Position numbers and translations under genes: made by a program
In this document: piece by piece, positions 1 through 6,770 of the stretch
Position numbering within the stretch: position 1 is the first letter of the stretch
Layout of the letters: every line of letters begins with the position of its first letter
NCBI GenBank assembly: GCA_964510055.1
Contig: CAZDZY010000043.1
Span: 1-23,434 of the forward strand
DNA length: 23,434 bases
Direction of reading: 5' to 3'
DNA from: DTFZ01 sp964510055
GTDB taxonomy: Bacteria > Bacillota > Clostridia > Christensenellales > SZUA-584
Notes under the pieces: generated by a model
What the model saw: the letters and a program-made list of their open reading frames with translations, nothing else
What the model was told of the DNA's origin: nothing
Database searches by the model: none

Positions 1-12
1 GGGCCCCTTATT

Positions 13-34
13 ACACCCACCAAGGTGTTTTTTT
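13..34 (+). terminator. Possible intrinsic terminator of an upstream transcript
   Basis: ACACC (13-17) and GGTGT (24-28) form a 5-bp stem with a 6-nt loop, followed by an unbroken T run that continues from the stem to position 34. This is a short but typical Rho-independent layout on the plus strand. The transcript it would end starts left of the window. Confidence 0.45.
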
Positions 35-190
35 ATTTGGCCGATAAGGGGAGTTAAAGCGAGGTGGCAGCAAACGCACCCGATGGCGCGTTTGCCCCGG
101 GACGGCTCGGAAAGCAAGATTGAGGAAGTGCTCGGAAGCGGCGCGGAAAGTCGGCGGCGGTTTACTGCTAATCTCATTATCTCCGCGAAA

Positions 191-223
191 ACAAAAGGCA
201 CCTTTTGGGTATTATTTGTTTTC
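191..223 (-). terminator. Weak AT-rich terminator after the flavodoxin-like gene
   Basis: AAAAGG and CCTTTT (193-206) are complementary and are followed on the minus strand by GTTTTC. GAAAACAAA (187-195) also pairs with TTTGTTTTC (215-223). The site lies directly after the stop codon at 225. The stems are AT-rich and only one would form at a time, so strength is uncertain. Confidence 0.4.
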
Positions 224-224
224 T

Positions 225-701
225 TTAGTGCTTTGCTATCGCTGATGCAAACGCTTCCACTTTTCTCTGCCAATTCTCTTCCAGCGGCCCTTTAAGGCCG
301 CTTACGAGAATCTTGTTTTCTGCAACCTTGAGAAGCCCCTTATTCTGCAGCAGCTCATCCATTACAGGGATGACGCGTTGGTATGTGTCAGTCTCATCTT
401 CAGCAGATATCTGTTTCTTGTTATCCTGTTGAGGCGAGAACTCAGTGGCCATGACGGCATACTTCGTTCCGGGAGGCAGCTGAACTTTCTTCAGGAAACG
501 CTGCATTTCCCCTATAGGCCTGCCGAAACGCCCCGGAGAGCTGAACAGATACAGATCGGCCGGTGATATATCTTTCGGCTTTATATCCCTGATGTGATGT
601 AAATTAACGTTTACTCCCTTGGCAGACATCACCTTCTTAAACTCCTCTGCGACTTTTGTTCCGTTTCCATACCTGGACGCGTGGTAATACTCGATATTCA
701 T
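225..701 (-). CDS. Flavodoxin-like protein (158 aa)
   Basis: This is probably a small FMN-binding flavodoxin-fold protein carrying electrons in the cytoplasm, or the flavodoxin-like core of a menaquinone/protoporphyrin-type oxidoreductase. The N-terminus reads as a beta strand followed by the phosphate-binding loop ASRYGNGTKVAEEF (about residues 8-21), the usual flavodoxin P-loop layout. A second signature-like stretch, LYLFSSPGRFGRP (about 51-63), corresponds to the loop that usually covers the flavin ring. The length fits flavodoxins (140-180 aa). The ATG at 701 has GGAGGG five bases upstream. The gene diverges from an XRE-cupin regulator across 160 bp with back-to-back promoters, so the regulator may control it. 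Its electron partner is not visible here. The family call is fairly firm, the exact role unknown. Confidence 0.75.
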   Translation of the reverse strand: MNIEYYHASRYGNGTKVAEEFKKVMSAKGVNVNLHHIRDIKPKDISPADLYLFSSPGRFGRPIGEMQRFLKKVQLPPGTKYAVMATEFSPQQDNKKQISAEDETDTYQRVIPVMDELLQNKGLLKVAENKILVSGLKGPLEENWQRKVEAFASAIAKH

Positions 702-725
702 ATATTCCCTCCAAGCTCACGGCAA

Positions 726-735
726 TGATTAATCA
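726..735. promoter_or_regulatory. Perfect 10-bp palindrome TGATTAATCA in the flavodoxin leader
   Basis: TGATTAATCA is its own reverse complement. It lies just downstream of the predicted start point of the flavodoxin promoter and upstream of its ribosome binding site. This is a good place for a repressor, perhaps the divergent XRE-cupin protein. That link is inference. Confidence 0.35.
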
Positions 736-750
736 GGCAATTCTGGCTTA

Positions 751-778
751 ATTATATCAAGAATGGTTATATATGCAA
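751..778 (-). promoter_or_regulatory. Promoter of the flavodoxin-like gene
   Basis: On the minus strand TTGCAT (778-773) and TATAAT (756-751) are separated by 16 bp, a good sigma-A type match. Transcription would start near 744, giving a leader of about 43 nt. Confidence 0.6.
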
Positions 779-797
779 GTAGACGATCCTGCGCAGC

Positions 798-826
798 TTG
801 AATTTGTTTCATTTATATAATATAAT
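798..826 (+). promoter_or_regulatory. Promoter of the XRE-cupin gene
   Basis: TTGAAT (798-803), a 17-bp spacer and TATAAT (821-826) give a good sigma-A promoter. It starts transcription about 30 nt upstream of the ATG at 862. It is back to back with the flavodoxin promoter, with only about 20 bp between the two -35 boxes. Confidence 0.65.
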
Positions 827-861
827 CCTTTTACTATTCTTATCGTTTAAAAAAGTGTGCT

Positions 862-1443
862 ATGAAATCGGAAATTGGAGAGAAAATTAAAAAACTGCGC
901 TCAGACAAGCAGATGACCCTTAAAAGCCTCGGCGAACTTACGGATCTGTCGATCGGTTACTTATCTCAGCTGGAGCGAGGGAAAACAACGGTCGCACTGG
1001 ATTCATTGCAGAAGATTGCCGAAGTACTCGGGGTCGATTTTACATCCTTCTTCGATATGCCTATAAGCAACAGTGAGCTATGCAAAAGTTTTGAACGTAC
1101 TATTTTGTTTATGGAAAACGGCAATTTCATTGAATACAACCTTTCAAATAATCTGAAAGATATGAAACTCGTTCCAAGGCTGATCGAAATATTTCCTCAA
1201 AAGGTTTCGGAACCCGTTGAAGTATATACCCACGAGGGTGAAGAGTTTGTCTACATTTTAGAAGGTATCCTTACCTATTATTATAACGGGAAAACGTATG
1301 AGCTGTACCCCGGAGATGCTTTTCATATCAAATCAGATAAGCCCCATAACGCAGTCAATACCACAAATAAGGTTACACGGTTCATTACGGTAAGCGTACC
1401 GAATAACTTTAGCAGAAAAAACAGTACTGCCGATTGTTCCTGA
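862..1443 (+). CDS. XRE-family regulator with C-terminal cupin domain (193 aa)
   Basis: This is a cytoplasmic DNA-binding regulator with a small-molecule sensor. Residues about 6-62 are an XRE/Cro helix-turn-helix, with the typical stretch LSIGYLSQLERGKTTVALDS. Residues about 110-185 are a cupin barrel, with THEGEEFVYILEGILTYYYN and YPGDAFHIKSDKPHN. The total length is typical for the XRE-cupin class, which often regulates amine, amino-acid or stress genes according to a bound metabolite. No clear Shine-Dalgarno precedes the ATG at 862, unlike most genes here, so translation may be weak. The next in-frame ATG (M18) would cut into the HTH, so 862 is kept. The divergent flavodoxin-like gene is the obvious candidate target. 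Ligand unknown. Confidence 0.9.
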   Translation: MKSEIGEKIKKLRSDKQMTLKSLGELTDLSIGYLSQLERGKTTVALDSLQKIAEVLGVDFTSFFDMPISNSELCKSFERTILFMENGNFIEYNLSNNLKDMKLVPRLIEIFPQKVSEPVEVYTHEGEEFVYILEGILTYYYNGKTYELYPGDAFHIKSDKPHNAVNTTNKVTRFITVSVPNNFSRKNSTADCS

Positions 1444-1532
1444 GGCAGCAGCATAAAACAGCATTACATTAACAGCATTATGGCTTTAGCAATGCTTTGA
1501 TTGTTTTATTCTATATATACTAATCTGCTGCC
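1444..1532 (+). other. Folded region downstream of the XRE-cupin gene
   Basis: GGCAGCAG (1444-1451) is complementary to CTGCTGCC (1525-1532). Nested inside, ATAAAACA (1453-1460) matches TGTTTTAT (1502-1509), and further in AGCATT pairs with AATGCT around 1474-1495. Three nested arms give a long imperfect hairpin starting right at the stop codon. It could be the 3' end or terminator structure of the regulator mRNA, although no T run follows, or a small structured RNA. The rest of the spacer up to 1628 is plain AT-rich DNA in which I see nothing else. Confidence 0.4.
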
Positions 1533-1628
1533 ATGATCAGCGGCACGAAACTATTTTTTAAATTTAAATGCGCATATTACTTAATTATAGTTAAATGAAC
1601 AACAGCATTATATATTTCACGTATTTAG

Positions 1629-1656
1629 TTGTAAAGCGATACAATTATAGTATAAT
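1629..1656 (+). promoter_or_regulatory. Promoter of the leucine dehydrogenase gene
   Basis: TTGTAA (1629-1634) and a perfect TATAAT (1651-1656) are 16 bp apart. The start point would be near 1663, leaving an unusually long leader of about 125 nt before the ATG at 1789. Within that leader ATTCGCG (1695-1701) can pair with CGCGAAT (1731-1737). Confidence 0.55.
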
Positions 1657-1788
1657 GAAACGAAGAAAACAGCATCACGATAGAACATCTAAAAATTCGC
1701 GGCTGGAGAAAGATAAGGGAAATAAAAGTACGCGAATATTGCCATTCAAAATCCCGTTTGCAACTAAAACGTAAAAAGGAGCAGGAAT

Positions 1789-2835
1789 ATGAGAATCTTA
1801 GATCAGATGGATATGCATGGACATGAAGAGATCGTTTTTGCGCGCGATGAAGAAACAGGCCTGCGCACAATCATAGCGGTGCATGATACGACCCTCGGGC
1901 CTGCTGTCGGCGGGACCCGCTTTTTCAATTATGCCAGCGAAGACGACGCGTTATACGATGTGCTGCGCCTTTCAAGAGGCATGACTTTTAAGAATGCGGC
2001 GGCGGGATTAAAGATCGGCGGCGGCAAAGCGGTCATTATAGGAGATCCGAAAAAGCTTAAATCGAGGGAATTATTCCACGCCTACGGCAGGGTGATACAA
2101 TCTTTAGGCGGCAGGTATTACACGGCGGAGGATGTCAATACAACTACCGAAGATATTCAAATGATAAGCGAGGTAACCTCGTTTGTAGCCGGCACTCCGG
2201 GTAAGACAGGGAACCCGTCTCCGTTTACCGCCCGCGGTGTATACAGGGGAATGCAGGCGGGAGCTAAAGTAAAGTTCGGCTCCGACTCTTTGGCCGGCAG
2301 GACTGTGGCGGTGCAGGGCCTGGGGAGTGTCGGATATGCGCTTTGCAGGCACCTGTATGAGGAAGGCGCTAAACTAAAGGTTTACGACTTAAACGAAGCC
2401 AAAACAGAAATGGCAGTAAAGCAATTCGGTGCGGCAGCAACGGGAAGGGATGAGATACTTACAACGGAATGCGATATATTCGCGCCCTGCGCGATGGGAG
2501 CCGTTCTGAATGTGGACAATGTAAAACGCCTAAAATGCGGCATGGTTGCCGGCTCGGCGAACAATGTGCTTGTTGACGAAAGAGTATGTGAAGAATTAGA
2601 GGCGCTGAGTATCCTTTATCTGCCGGACTATATAGTCAACGCCGGCGGTATCATTAATTGCAGCGTTGAGGTCGTGAATGAACCATACGATGCGGATAAA
2701 GTAAACGCGCAGGTCGATATGATCTATGATACCACGTTAAAAATAATAAAGCTGGCAAAAGATGAGGAAATAACCACATACACAGCAGCAGACAAGTATG
2801 CGATGTCAAAAATCAGGGAACACAGGCCGATTTAG
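1789..2835 (+). CDS. bcd: Leucine (branched-chain amino acid) dehydrogenase, Glu/Leu/Phe/Val family (348 aa)
   Basis: It catalyses NAD-dependent oxidative deamination of leucine, valine or isoleucine to the 2-oxo acids, or the reverse amination, in the cytoplasm. The N-terminal domain has KNAAAGLKIGGGKAVI with lysines at residues 68 and 80, and AEDVNTTTED with aspartate 115. These match the substrate and catalytic lysines and aspartate of the family. A Rossmann domain follows, with VAVQGLGSVG at about 174-183. The length is slightly under the usual 350-370 aa, as expected for LeuDH rather than glutamate dehydrogenase. The ATG has AAGGAG eight bases upstream. No bkd, acyl-CoA or buk genes flank it, so a pathway cannot be read from context. 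Substrate preference among branched-chain or aromatic amino acids is not decided by sequence alone. Confidence 0.92.
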   Translation: MRILDQMDMHGHEEIVFARDEETGLRTIIAVHDTTLGPAVGGTRFFNYASEDDALYDVLRLSRGMTFKNAAAGLKIGGGKAVIIGDPKKLKSRELFHAYGRVIQSLGGRYYTAEDVNTTTEDIQMISEVTSFVAGTPGKTGNPSPFTARGVYRGMQAGAKVKFGSDSLAGRTVAVQGLGSVGYALCRHLYEEGAKLKVYDLNEAKTEMAVKQFGAAATGRDEILTTECDIFAPCAMGAVLNVDNVKRLKCGMVAGSANNVLVDERVCEELEALSILYLPDYIVNAGGIINCSVEVVNEPYDADKVNAQVDMIYDTTLKIIKLAKDEEITTYTAADKYAMSKIREHRPI

Positions 2836-2887
2836 AACAATTTTGCCGCCGGGATCGTCTAATTTAAGTAAAGAAAGGGGTAAGCTT

Positions 2888-3394
2888 ATGAAAAAACGAT
2901 TGATCGTTCTTATTGTTTTGCTTACGGCGGCTATAGTATGCGTTGTTATGTTCTTTTTTATGCCATTCCCGGGCTGGCCCGCTCAAAAGCGGGCCATAGA
3001 AGAAATAAACCGGAATTGTGATGTGCCCTTCGCGTTAACTATGCCGGAAACGGAACTGCAAGACATCGATGAATATGTAAAAGTCCAAGGTTTCGGAGGC
3101 TACAGACTGGAAAGTAACGACATGTCTTTCGATCTAGGCGGTTATCCTGACGTTCTTGACGAATTTCATATAGTCCGGTACGAAATTAAATCACCTAAAT
3201 ACACCTTTATGGGCCTTCGTGTCGGGTGTTCTCTTGACACAGCACAAGGGGTAATGAAACAAAAAGGCTTTACGTTAAACGAGCATATATACAGAAAAAA
3301 CGGAGTCGGAATAAACATTGGTTTAAGCGGCGATATCGTTACGTCTTTTTCAGTGTTTGTCGAAACTTCAAACGTACAGCATGCAATTTTTTAA
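2888..3394 (+). CDS. Small membrane-anchored or secreted protein of unknown function (168 aa)
   Basis: I do not recognise this gene. An N-terminal MKKR followed by about 20 hydrophobic residues (5-25) is a signal anchor or uncleaved signal peptide; no lipobox cysteine is in the right place. The rest (about 35-168) is soluble and likely outside the membrane. The stretch GLRVGCSLDTAQGVMKQKGF resembles the short G-x-S-x(2)-V-x-x-x-G-F repeats of small secreted beta/alpha proteins of the SmpA/BLIP kind, a weak similarity seen by eye. The ATG at 2888 is preferred over an upstream in-frame start because AGAAAGGGG sits seven bases before it and the signal sequence then begins properly. It follows the leucine dehydrogenase by 52 bp and could be read through from it. 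Confidence 0.65.
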   Translation: MKKRLIVLIVLLTAAIVCVVMFFFMPFPGWPAQKRAIEEINRNCDVPFALTMPETELQDIDEYVKVQGFGGYRLESNDMSFDLGGYPDVLDEFHIVRYEIKSPKYTFMGLRVGCSLDTAQGVMKQKGFTLNEHIYRKNGVGINIGLSGDIVTSFSVFVETSNVQHAIF

Positions 3395-3426
3395 TTTTCG
3401 TTTAATGCGGACAATATTATGCCTGT

Positions 3427-3455
3427 TTGCTTTGCAGTGGACGTGATGGTATAAT
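3427..3455 (+). promoter_or_regulatory. Promoter of the methyltransferase-sulfatase-LuxE-LuxC operon
   Basis: TTGCTT (3427-3432), 17 bp and TATAAT (3450-3455), with an extended TG one base upstream (3447-3448). The start would be near 3462, about 60 nt before the first gene at 3523. No other comparable promoter is seen inside the operon up to 9194. Confidence 0.6.
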
Positions 3456-3522
3456 ATTAGCAAAAATTCGATTTTAATAGAATAACATTCTCACATTGTA
3501 ATGATTTTTAGCAGGTGGAAAT

Positions 3523-3690
3523 ATGTATTTTGATCCCGGACTCGGAAGCATGATAGCACAAGTCGTTCTAGCCGCTCTGGCGGCCGGCGCCGTTGTATGG
3601 TTAACGCTGAAAAAACGTATAAAAAAAGTTTTTTCAAAAAAGAAAAATACCAACGATGATCCGGAGGAGCAGGATGAGCAGCAAAAATGA
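3523..3690 (+). CDS. Small single-span membrane protein with YFDPGLGS N-terminus (55 aa)
   Basis: The peptide starts MYFDPGLGSM, has one hydrophobic helix at about residues 10-29, then a very basic segment (KKRIKKVFSKKK, about 30-41) and an acidic tail. By the positive-inside rule the C-terminus should be cytoplasmic. AGGTGG lies six bases before the ATG. It is the first gene after the promoter, and its last 17 bases overlap the methyltransferase start, so the two are translationally coupled. I recall short proteins with a Y-x-DPG-x-GS start and one membrane helix beside NoeA-like methyltransferases and sulfatase-like enzymes in other bacteria, which supports it being real; this is from memory. 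It may hold the cytoplasmic enzymes at the membrane. Function unknown. Confidence 0.75.
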   Translation: MYFDPGLGSMIAQVVLAALAAGAVVWLTLKKRIKKVFSKKKNTNDDPEEQDEQQK

Positions 3691-5056
3691 CAATACACGG
3701 GAATCCAGTTCATTCCGCGATCCGTCGGGAATCGTTTTTAAAGAAGGCGGCACGATATACCGCCAGATAAACAGCTGTTATGCAAAGCAATATATCCATC
3801 TGATGCACTCCGGCCTGTATGCCGCTCTTACAGGCAAAAAGATGCTCATTGAGCATGAAGAAACAGATAAAAATCCGATAACCGGCCGCGGCATCCTTGT
3901 TATAGCTCCAAAACAAATACCTTTCATATCATATCCGTATGAGTGGGCATTTTCAGCGTTTAAGGAAGCCGCCCTGCTTTCATTGCGGATACACCGGAAA
4001 GCGCTTGATTTCGGCATGGTCTTAAAGGATGCGAGCGCGTATAATATTCAATTTCAGTCAGGCAGGCCAGTACTTATAGATACCCTGTCTTTCGATTTCT
4101 ATCATGACGGCGAACCCTGGGGGGCGTACGGCCAGTTTTGCCGTCATTTTTTAGCGCCGTTATTGCTGATGCGTTATGTGGATCTGAGGCTCGGCCGGCT
4201 CATGAGTTTATACATTGACGGGATACCCCTGGATCTTGCAAGCAGGTTATTAAAAGGCAAAGGCGGATTATTCACAAGGCAGCATATCCATTGGCATTCC
4301 AGATCGATCGCGAGTCATACGAAGGAAAACAGCAATACTGATAGTATAAGGAAAATCCGCATACCTAAAAAGAATATGATAGCTTTGATCGAGAGTATGA
4401 TCCTCTTCATCGAGGATCTGAAGCTTAAGGATATCGACACCAGATGGAGCAATTACGAAACAACAACGAGTTATTCAGATACCGGGGCGGCTTCAAAAAG
4501 AGAACTCGTGGAAAAATACCTTAAGCGGATAGATCCTTCGAACGTATGGGATTTCGGCGCTAACGACGGCACCTACTCCAGGCTGGCGCTCGGCCTCGGC
4601 TCTGAGGTCGTCGCGTTCGATTCCGATCCGGCGGCTATAGAGATAAATTTCAACAGAGCTTTCGAAAAAAAACAACGATTGCTCTCATTATATCTGGACC
4701 TAACGAATCCCAGCCCGGATATCGGGTTTGCAAACCGCGAACGGACGTCCATCGGCGAAAGGCAGCGCCCTGATTGCATCATGATGCTGGCGGTGATCCA
4801 TCACCTGGCTATTTCGGATAATGTCCCCCTATTAAAACTCTCCGATTGGCTCTCGTCCCTGTGCAGGTATTTGATTATTGAATTTGTTCCGAAAGAAGAC
4901 CCGCAGGTACAGAAACTGCTGCTCGGGAGAGCGGATATATTCGATGATTATACGCAGGAATGCTTTGAAAATTCTTTCGGCACCCGATTTCAATTGATGC
5001 ATAAAGACACGATAAACGACAGCAGCAGGGTGCTATATTTATATGAACGCAAGTAA
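3674..5056 (+). CDS. Class I SAM-dependent methyltransferase, NoeA-like (460 aa)
   Basis: This is a probable cytoplasmic methyltransferase using S-adenosylmethionine. The Rossmann core is in the second half: motif I VWDFGANDGTYSRLA starts at residue 291, the acidic loop VVAFDSD follows, and MMLAVIHHL (about 370-378) corresponds to motif IV and the conserved HH. The first 270 residues are a separate domain with blocks such as YRQINSCYAKQYIHLM and PVLIDTLSFDFY, as in long nodulation NoeA-type methyltransferases. The ATG at 3674 has GGAGGAG six bases upstream, so an in-frame start at 3656 is rejected. It overlaps the membrane peptide upstream and the hydrolase gene downstream (14 bp). The acceptor is unknown; a glycan or lipid-linked intermediate is plausible from the operon. 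Confidence 0.85.
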   Translation: MSSKNDNTRESSSFRDPSGIVFKEGGTIYRQINSCYAKQYIHLMHSGLYAALTGKKMLIEHEETDKNPITGRGILVIAPKQIPFISYPYEWAFSAFKEAALLSLRIHRKALDFGMVLKDASAYNIQFQSGRPVLIDTLSFDFYHDGEPWGAYGQFCRHFLAPLLLMRYVDLRLGRLMSLYIDGIPLDLASRLLKGKGGLFTRQHIHWHSRSIASHTKENSNTDSIRKIRIPKKNMIALIESMILFIEDLKLKDIDTRWSNYETTTSYSDTGAASKRELVEKYLKRIDPSNVWDFGANDGTYSRLALGLGSEVVAFDSDPAAIEINFNRAFEKKQRLLSLYLDLTNPSPDIGFANRERTSIGERQRPDCIMMLAVIHHLAISDNVPLLKLSDWLSSLCRYLIIEFVPKEDPQVQKLLLGRADIFDDYTQECFENSFGTRFQLMHKDTINDSSRVLYLYERK

Positions 5057-6767
5057 TGACAGTATAGAAAGATCCGAAGCAGAGAAAGCAAAAAAGAAAA
5101 CAGGCTTCGGTTCGAAACACAGGTGGAAATTATTCATCGCTTCGGCACTGTATCCTGCGGCAGTACTGATGTTTTTTTATACCCGCAACGCCGCTTATGT
5201 TCCGCTGACAATGTTATTGATCGCTTGCGGCGCGCTTATTATCATTACATCGATAATATGGTGGCTGTCGTATTTATTCTTTCGGTATCCGCTGTCTTCG
5301 TTTGTCCTTTGTTCTCTTGGGTGGACGGCGGTATTTGCAGTATCATTATTGCTTAACGCCTTTCCAAACATCTTTGATCAAAAGTATGAAGCATCGCAAT
5401 GGTTTTTTTTGATATCTGTTTATGCGTTTCTTATCGTGTTTGGCTTAAAGCTGCGCGGAAAAGACAGGAACGGGGCTGTTTCGTTATTCTTAAGTGTTTT
5501 TACAGCGGTATTCTTCATATTTAACGCTTTCGGCACGCTGCAAACAACGGGTCTGGAAGAACATGACCTCAATGATTTTATAAAAACATCGTATAATATT
5601 GAAACGCCGAAAAACAGACCCGATATCTATTGGATACACTGTGACGGGATGCTTGATTTTTCTGTAATGGACAGATATTTTGGGGACGCTCAGGAGGAAT
5701 TCAAACAAGCGTTAGAGATCAGGGGATTTTATATAAATGAAGGCGCTCTTTTGGAATCAGGGCACTCAACAACAGCGGCGATACCCGCATTGATGTGCCC
5801 CTATTTTTATGATAACTATGTTTCTGATCTGCTCAAAGACCATGATACTGCCCGGGATACCATATTCGAAGGTTCCGTACAACAGCATTTGAAACGCGCG
5901 AGGCTTAAAAACGAATTGATCAACGCCTTTAAAGCCGGAGGTTATAATACCTTTTCGATCGGCATTGTTGAACAGTTTTTATATCCTACGGCCGACAAAT
6001 ATTATTACCCGGTTGAAACCGGAGATATCATCTACTTTCCAACTGCGCCGGTCCGTGTCAATTTTCCGCTTGCCGTTATCGAGGATATGTCGGATGAAGC
6101 TGCGGTAAATCTGGTCGATACGGTGGAAATCAAAACTTTCCTTAATAATGTTTGCAGGCCGCTCGGGTACCTTTACGATATAGCGGCCGGGCCTAAATAT
6201 TTAAACGGCGAATATTACTCCGAAAGCCGCGTTATCGATCCTATCCTGTCAGATGAGCAGATAAAAGATATCCTTCTTGAAGGCGAAGCGGCAGACAGAT
6301 ATGAATATATGGCAAACGCTTTAGACCTGGTAATAGGTCACGAATCCCCGAAGCTTACGGTGATACTTGATTTTTTGGCCCACAGGCCTTTTGTTTATGA
6401 CGAATATGGTAACCTGATCGAAACCGCAGATTTTGCGGATCTCAATAATTATCCTGCCCAGCATAGATATGCTGCAAAAGTACTGATAAACCTTATCGAC
6501 ATGATACTTGAAGAAGACCCCGACGCCGTGATCATACTGCAGGGAGATCACGGCCTTCACGACAATACGGCGGAGGATTTTAAAAAAGCTTTTGGCGACG
6601 ATTTCAGCACAGTCGACCTCTGGAACAGCGTATTGAGCTGCTACAGGATTCCGGCAGAATATGAAACAGGTGAAGAGGAAAATATATTGGCCGATCCGCG
6701 AAATATCTCCCGGTATTTGATAAATAATTATGTCGGCCGTAATTATGATTATTATGATCGAGGCTAA
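5043..6767 (+). CDS. Membrane sulfatase-like hydrolase or transferase, alkaline phosphatase superfamily (574 aa)
   Basis: Five hydrophobic spans lie at about residues 29-46, 52-80, 85-108, 119-136 and 145-164, followed by a large domain expected outside the cell. That domain begins RPDIYWIHCDGM (192-203), the first metal-site block, and continues with GHSTTAAIPAL (240-250), where a Ser or Thr would be the nucleophile. Near the end are a block resembling the usual FAHxxxPHPPF, here LDFLAHRPFVYDEYG, and ILQGDHG, with metal ligands Asp502 and His503. The fold is shared by sulfatases, lipoteichoic acid synthases and phosphoethanolamine transferases. The reaction cannot be fixed, but transfer or removal of a phospho or sulfo group on a lipid or surface glycan is likely. 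The ATG overlaps the methyltransferase by 14 bases and LuxE follows after 3 bases. Confidence 0.8.
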   Translation: MNASNDSIERSEAEKAKKKTGFGSKHRWKLFIASALYPAAVLMFFYTRNAAYVPLTMLLIACGALIIITSIIWWLSYLFFRYPLSSFVLCSLGWTAVFAVSLLLNAFPNIFDQKYEASQWFFLISVYAFLIVFGLKLRGKDRNGAVSLFLSVFTAVFFIFNAFGTLQTTGLEEHDLNDFIKTSYNIETPKNRPDIYWIHCDGMLDFSVMDRYFGDAQEEFKQALEIRGFYINEGALLESGHSTTAAIPALMCPYFYDNYVSDLLKDHDTARDTIFEGSVQQHLKRARLKNELINAFKAGGYNTFSIGIVEQFLYPTADKYYYPVETGDIIYFPTAPVRVNFPLAVIEDMSDEAAVNLVDTVEIKTFLNNVCRPLGYLYDIAAGPKYLNGEYYSESRVIDPILSDEQIKDILLEGEAADRYEYMANALDLVIGHESPKLTVILDFLAHRPFVYDEYGNLIETADFADLNNYPAQHRYAAKVLINLIDMILEEDPDAVIILQGDHGLHDNTAEDFKKAFGDDFSTVDLWNSVLSCYRIPAEYETGEEENILADPRNISRYLINNYVGRNYDYYDRG

Positions 6768-6770
6768 AGT

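Larger units (their letters stand above)
1..224. other. GC-rich non-coding stretch with inverted repeats
   Basis: No convincing gene is seen. CCCCTTAT (4-11) is complementary to ATAAGGGG (44-51) and encloses the small hairpin at 13-34. Further right, GCAAACGC near 70-77 can pair with GCGTTTGC near 88-95. The sequence up to about 170 is much richer in G and C than the AT-rich spacers elsewhere in the window. This could be the end of a structured RNA whose 5' part lies outside the window. I cannot name a family. Confidence 0.3.

Noticed and set aside
51..95. T-box-like sequence (AAAGCGAGGTGGCAGC) as a possible T-box riboswitch
   Set aside because: The core is degenerate against the usual TGGNACCGCG, no T-run terminator follows, and the next plus-strand gene starts only at 862 with its own promoter.
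83..295. 70-aa plus-strand reading frame
   Set aside because: It overlaps the 3' end of the flavodoxin-like gene, has no ribosome site, and its basic N-terminus reads like translated structured DNA.
1655..1774. 39-codon basic peptide in the leader of the leucine dehydrogenase
   Set aside because: Its ATG lies inside the -10 box of the predicted promoter, so it would not be transcribed from it, and it has no ribosome binding site.
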